A DNA stretch of 64,000 bases from the NCBI GenBank assembly GCA_013398175.1, contig VZRZ01007764.1, positions 416,219 through 480,218 on the forward strand, in the 5' to 3' direction. Each line of letters starts with the position of its first letter. Positions within the stretch are counted from its first letter, which is position 1. Below, in pieces: positions 59,301 to 64,000 of this stretch. The DNA is from Climacteris rufus. Lineage: Eukaryota; Chordata; Aves; Passeriformes; Climacteridae. The translations under genes were made by a program, and so were the position numbers. Under the pieces are notes generated by a model that saw nothing but the letters and a program-made list of their open reading frames with translations, did not search any database and was not told where the DNA came from.

Positions 59301-62300
59301 CAAGGTAGTCTTTTTTGCCATGGGAATTGTCTGCAATTATTTCCCCCTTCCACGCTGTATTATAATCAGCGATTTCTCTGTCATCATGGGATGATGCAAT
59401 GTAAATGCAGGCTTTCTGCTCATCCACTTCTTCCCATGTGTAGTTTTATTCCTCCAGCTGAGCCTGTGCAGCAGATGCCAGCATTCACTATAATGAGGGA
59501 CTGGAGAAGGACCTAAGCTTTACCAGCATTTGAATTGCTCTGGACTGCTCATCACCACTCCTTTAATTTATACCCTTAGAGAGATGGCAATAGGGTCTAT
59601 GTCTCCTATGGAAGTGATTTGAAAGCTTGCCAAGAAAGGGCCTCAGTCCCTTCCTCCTTATAGTCCTGGCACGTAAAACCACAGAAGAAAACAAAAAGCA
59701 TTTGTGAAGAGTCATCCAGGAAGAAAGATTAACAATATAAACCAAAGGAGGAGAGAGAAAAGACCCTTTCCTCATTGAAAATGGGTCTGTGCTTATTTTA
59801 ATGGACATTTTACAGTCCCTGAATGTCCTCTAATCTGAGCGTAATGCTCATTGCTGTTTCTGCTGCTTCTTTGTTCGACATCCTGCCTGTTCTGCTTGTG
59901 GTTGGGCGAGGGGAGGGGGAAGTGCAGTCACTGGCCAGCTTTATCTTTGTGTGAGGAACAAATGTTGTTGTCATCCTCAAGGTTATGGAGCATGTCTGCT
60001 CTGCAAAACAAAGGGGTAGCCAGGGCCTTGTTTGTCCACCTAGTTCTCAGCACACCCTGGACCTCTCATGAAAAACCAGGAAGGTTTCTAATTTTTTCTT
60101 TTCCTGAAACACATCAAAGACCGTGAGTAGAGGAGGGAGATGCTTCCCCCGCTTCCTATAACCCCCCCTTTCCTCCCTCCCCCGGCCATCTCTTTTGGTT
60201 CTGAAAATTGTGTGGCTTTAACCTTGCTTGTCTAATAATGTGTGACCTTGACTAAATGTGGGTTGGAAGGATTTCAGAGTTGGTTTTATCAGGATTAGCT
60301 TTTCATCTGCACAGAAGTATCCAAGGAAGTAAGTCATCTCATCTTCTTTCACCTTAGACTCCGAGCTTTCTCCTTTAGTTCTTAGAACAGTGGGGAGAAA
60401 ATAGACTGAATTATTGCGATGGGTATGGTGATATCACATTCAGTGCTCCACATGAAAGATGAAGCCATGGCTCGGTGCGGGGCTCGGGCTCGGTGCGGTA
60501 GGGAGCATTCAGCTGCCTCGTGCAGGAGTTCAGAGCTCTCCTCTTCCAGCACCATGTACTTCTTTTCATGTGCTCTCTGCACAGGCATCCCTGCAGCCTG
60601 TGCTCGGGGAAAAGCAGAGGAGGAGGGTTGTGGAAACCAAGTATAGAGGCTTTATACCTCTTCATGTCTTCTCTGCTTCTTGGAACACAAACTGACTTTG
60701 AAAGATTGGCTCAGAAAATGAATACCCAGGACATTGCTCTCTGTTACTTTGCTGTGAAATTACCTTCCTGAGTGAAAATATTTAATTCCTTTGAAAGCAA
60801 GTGCATAACATCTCTGGAAGTGAAAATCCTGTGGAAATCACAAAGGAAAGAAGAATGAGGGATATAAAGGCTTTATATCTCTAAATGTTAGTGAGGCTGA
60901 GCTTCTTTTACTTTCCTTTTGTGTGTGTTTGTGTGACAACAATCATAAATGCTCTTTCTAATGTTGATACGGTGAGTGTTGGAATCTTCTCATTGCTTGC
61001 TTTAGATTTATGTTTTATCTACAATAAACAGCAAATAATGGGATTTTTACTGTATTGGAGAGCTTATGAACACCCTGAACTAACAGATTCCAGTTGTTTA
61101 GCAACCCAAATCTGCTGTCACCATACCTTGTGGAAATTACAGACTTCCATAGAGGACTGCCTCATCCAAGACAGCATAAGACAAAATTCCCTTACAGCGA
61201 GCCAACTCCTCAAGCCCTTAGCCTTGATGAGTAACACCTGATCCTTCACATGTTCTCATGGTTTCCATGCAGCTTCCATCAGAGTAAGGTGCTATTCCAT
61301 ATGGGAGAGCTGGCAGGGTGTATAAACCTCTGTGAAGGCTGATAAAATGCATCGGACAGATTTTTGGATGTATCTGGCACCCTTCTCCTTATATGTTCCT
61401 ACTGCATCCATCACAGGCATTAAGGGATGAAGCTGTTCCACCAAATAAAATTATACAGCCAGCCCTAGAAGCCAGCATCCAGTCTGAGCATCTAAGAGGG
61501 CACAGGACTCTGCACTTTGGTGGCTGTGACCATCAGTTGTCTCTTGTTCAACCCACCAGACCGAAACAAAAATTCTCTTGTTGGAGGCAGCCAGAGCCCT
61601 TTGTTGTTCACTGCAGCTCCCTGTCTAAAGTCTGGTATGTGTAATATACAGAGAGCTCTGACATGCTTTAAATCAAAATGTCCAAACAGCTCCTGGGTAT
61701 TCCTTTAATGGAGTCACAGAGATTTTGTTGTGTGGGAAAAGGAAGTGAAAGGACACTGGAAGAAGGGTGAGGGGTCATGCAAATTTTGGTCTAATTTAAA
61801 TAAAGTACTATGGACCTTAGATAAGTAACAGAAATCTATGAAGGAAAAGGGGTTTCAGTGTGACTCCAAAACAACCTCCTCATAAATTTGCACAGGAGGG
61901 TAAGCAGGTTCCAGAGTGCAGCACATGGATTAATTAATTCTGTATTGCATTCTTCTCTTATTTATATAATCTTCTTGACTTGCTCATGACTTACATCAGT
62001 GAACCTAAATAGAACAAGCCACTGAGATGTCTTGCTACCATTTTACATCCCCACAGTTCTCTTTCACATTGAGACTCTTAAAATGTACAATCTGCTGCAA
62101 CTCTGCTCTTGCTGAAATCAGTGGTAGTCAACCGCATAGAATTAAGTCAACTTGAAGAACTTGGAAGTTCTCCCTTTTGGACTTGTAACTCAATGTTCTT
62201 TTTAATTCTAGAATGGGACCCAAATTTATGTCCAATTCTGGCCATTGTCGGAAGCAACATACTGATGGTCTGTCTCATATGGGTATATAATGTTCTTACA

Positions 62301-64000
62301 TATGCATATATACAAAGACAAATATGAAATATGCTTTCACTTTCCAAACTTCATTACTACTATATTGACAAACACTGTGACCCAGACCTGTCTTCTTCAC
62401 CCTGATCTAGAATCTAAGCCTGTTTCTGAAATGCACCAGTATGTACTCTTGAAACAAGGTATACACATCTAAAACAGAATTCTGAAGTGTGTTATTTGCT
62501 GAGCTTCTGCATCAACCTGTTTAGACAACCACCATGGGGAAAATCACCTATCACATTGGGCAGTGTCTTCAGCTTTCCTCATAAGCTCAAAACCACATTA
62601 CTTAATCTTCACATTGTTTTCCCATCATATTTTACGTGGCTGTGTTTTCTCCATCTACATCATCTATGACTGGTCAGGTTCCTCACACTTTGTGCTGTAA
62701 CACAAATATTCTGGTTTTTGACAGAGACCTAGGCCATCTTGTCTTATTCTTATAAATCCCTGCAACCTGTCAATTTAGCTGAAATTCCCTTCAGTTAGTA
62801 TCTATCCACTTATTTTTCCTTCTTCAGCATTTGGGATATAGCCTACTTCCCTTCATTTATGAGACCCTTCAGACCTTTTCTACCTATTACCTCTCATTCA
62901 CTGAAAGATGCTTCATTAACATCTCCCACCTCTGACCTCCACCTTTGGTGCTCAATATCTGCAAAAGGGAACCTTTGTGTTTCCCTTGTGCTGTTGCACA
63001 AATTTGAAGTGAGGTCTCCATTAGTATCTGCCTCATCTCCACCACAAGTCCTTGTTGTAAACTCCTCTTTGAAATCATTTGTATGGTCCTTGCTATGAGG
63101 ATTGACAGGTTGGTATGTGGGGATGGCTTCTCCTCACAGTGCCTAATGGGGCTCTGCTGTTTTTTTCTCCTCCCTCATCAAACCTTTCCATCATTTCTTT
63201 CTCCTTCCCCACTGTGGCTGTTTTTATCTTTTGGGTTTCTAAGGCCTTCATATGTTTTTATGCTGAGTTTGGACAGAACCTACAACAATGAATTCTTAGC
63301 CTAGACTCTGGGAACTCCTGTGACCTCTTGGAACCCCAATCAAGAATAAGCATTCAGAGAAAAAAAGTGTTACTTTTGGGTCTTGCAATTAGAAAAGATA
63401 ATGCTGTCATATATCCTTTGAGCAGGAACTCAAGCTCTCTACTCAGTTTTAGCTGCCACAGTCCTCTTGTATGACCATTCGAGAGTCACCTAATCTCACT
63501 GTTTTTCAACATGCCCCTCTAGACTGATAAACATTCATTAATATTTTGTTATGGTTTGAAGTTACAAAGCAGTGCACTGACAAGTCATAGCAGTATTTAG
63601 ATAAAAATGCAGGGAAAATTCTTTATTATCTGGATATGCAGTGCAGAAAACAAGTTTATTGCAAGTAGCAGTATCTACGATAGTTAATGTCTGTGCAGAA
63701 GGATGATGATGGTAAGAAATATCTTTCCAGTGTCTCAGCAATATTTCTTTAGCAATCAAGAAATTAAAGTTGAGCTACAAACATTTTTCTTGCTTTGTGA
63801 ATGACTATTTCCTCTAAGGATCTCAAGATATCTGAGATGTGCAATAGCTCTAACATTTCTTTTCCCATACAGAATTAGTTTCGTAAGCAAGAAATAAAAT
63901 TAAACCCAGGCACAGCAGTATTTTAAAAGGGAAAGGCAGTAGCCTTGAATTATCCATGTGGATTTGACAAAGCCAGTGATGCTGCAGATATAACACACGG
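59301..64000. other. Non-coding DNA, no gene recognised
   Basis: The final 4.7 kb holds no defensible exon or RNA gene. Positions 59300-59480 have an enhancer-like even texture (CTGCAATTATTTCC, TATTATAATCAGCG). A short CpG-rich direct repeat at 60469-60498 is listed separately. Frames reach 118 codons (60885-61241 plus) without any known motif. Confidence 0.6.
60469..60498. repeat. CpG-rich 18-bp-spaced direct repeat
   Basis: The 12-mer GGCTCGGTGCGG at 60469-60480 recurs exactly at 60487-60498 with another GGCTCG between them. This gives a tiny CpG-dense patch in AT-rich DNA. It may be a micro-island or a decayed GC-rich repeat. Confidence 0.9.

Noticed and set aside
1..64000. CRISPR array, bacterial operon, tRNA or rRNA genes
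   Set aside because: The LINE and LTR content is that of a vertebrate nuclear genome. I saw no regularly spaced direct repeats of CRISPR type, no tRNA B-box words such as GGTTCGAATCC, and no rRNA sequence.

Overview
The window is best read as non-coding nuclear DNA from a bird. The evidence is a CR1 LINE reverse-transcriptase relic (about 4.4-5.9 kb), a second CR1 copy that is the classic 5'-truncated 3' end on the minus strand (about 51.6-52.1 kb), and a widespread avian LTR-like repeat with short internal subrepeats (about 30.5-31.2 kb). Recognisable repeats are sparse, the sequence is AT-rich and there is one clear CpG island, all of which fit Aves. I cannot name the species or the chromosome. 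Two runs of unresolved bases (6358-6366 and 30720) show this is assembly sequence.

I found no protein-coding exon I can defend. All long open frames are short (under 200 codons), and none matches a gene family I recognise except the LINE reverse transcriptases. The window therefore looks like a gene desert or the inside of very large introns. The strongest gene-related signal is the CpG island at about 17.27-17.66 kb. It has a TATA-like box just upstream and an overlapping 86-codon frame with a hydrophobic, signal-peptide-like stretch. It is a candidate promoter or first exon of a coding or long non-coding transcript.

Layout: 0-4.4 kb, microsatellite then featureless DNA. 4.4-5.9 kb, decayed CR1 on the plus strand. 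5.9-16.9 kb, sparse DNA with a hairpin, a TA repeat and a G-run. 16.9-17.9 kb, candidate promoter. 18-29 kb, featureless apart from simple repeats. 29-31.2 kb, a long T-run, a MIR-like SINE remnant and the LTR-like element. 31-40 kb, featureless. 40.5-40.8 kb, a second, older-looking LINE fragment on the minus strand. 44.8 kb, a perfect 24-bp palindrome. 45.7-49 kb, low-complexity tracts plus conserved-looking AT-rich DNA. 51.6-52.1 kb, CR1 3' end. 52-64 kb, mostly unique DNA with several segments whose texture (octamer and TAAT-core motifs, even composition) suggests conserved regulatory elements.

No genes are seen working together here. The plausible biology is regulatory: one promoter-like island within tens of kilobases of unique DNA that may hold distal enhancers. 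The enhancer calls are inference from texture and motifs only and need cross-species alignment.
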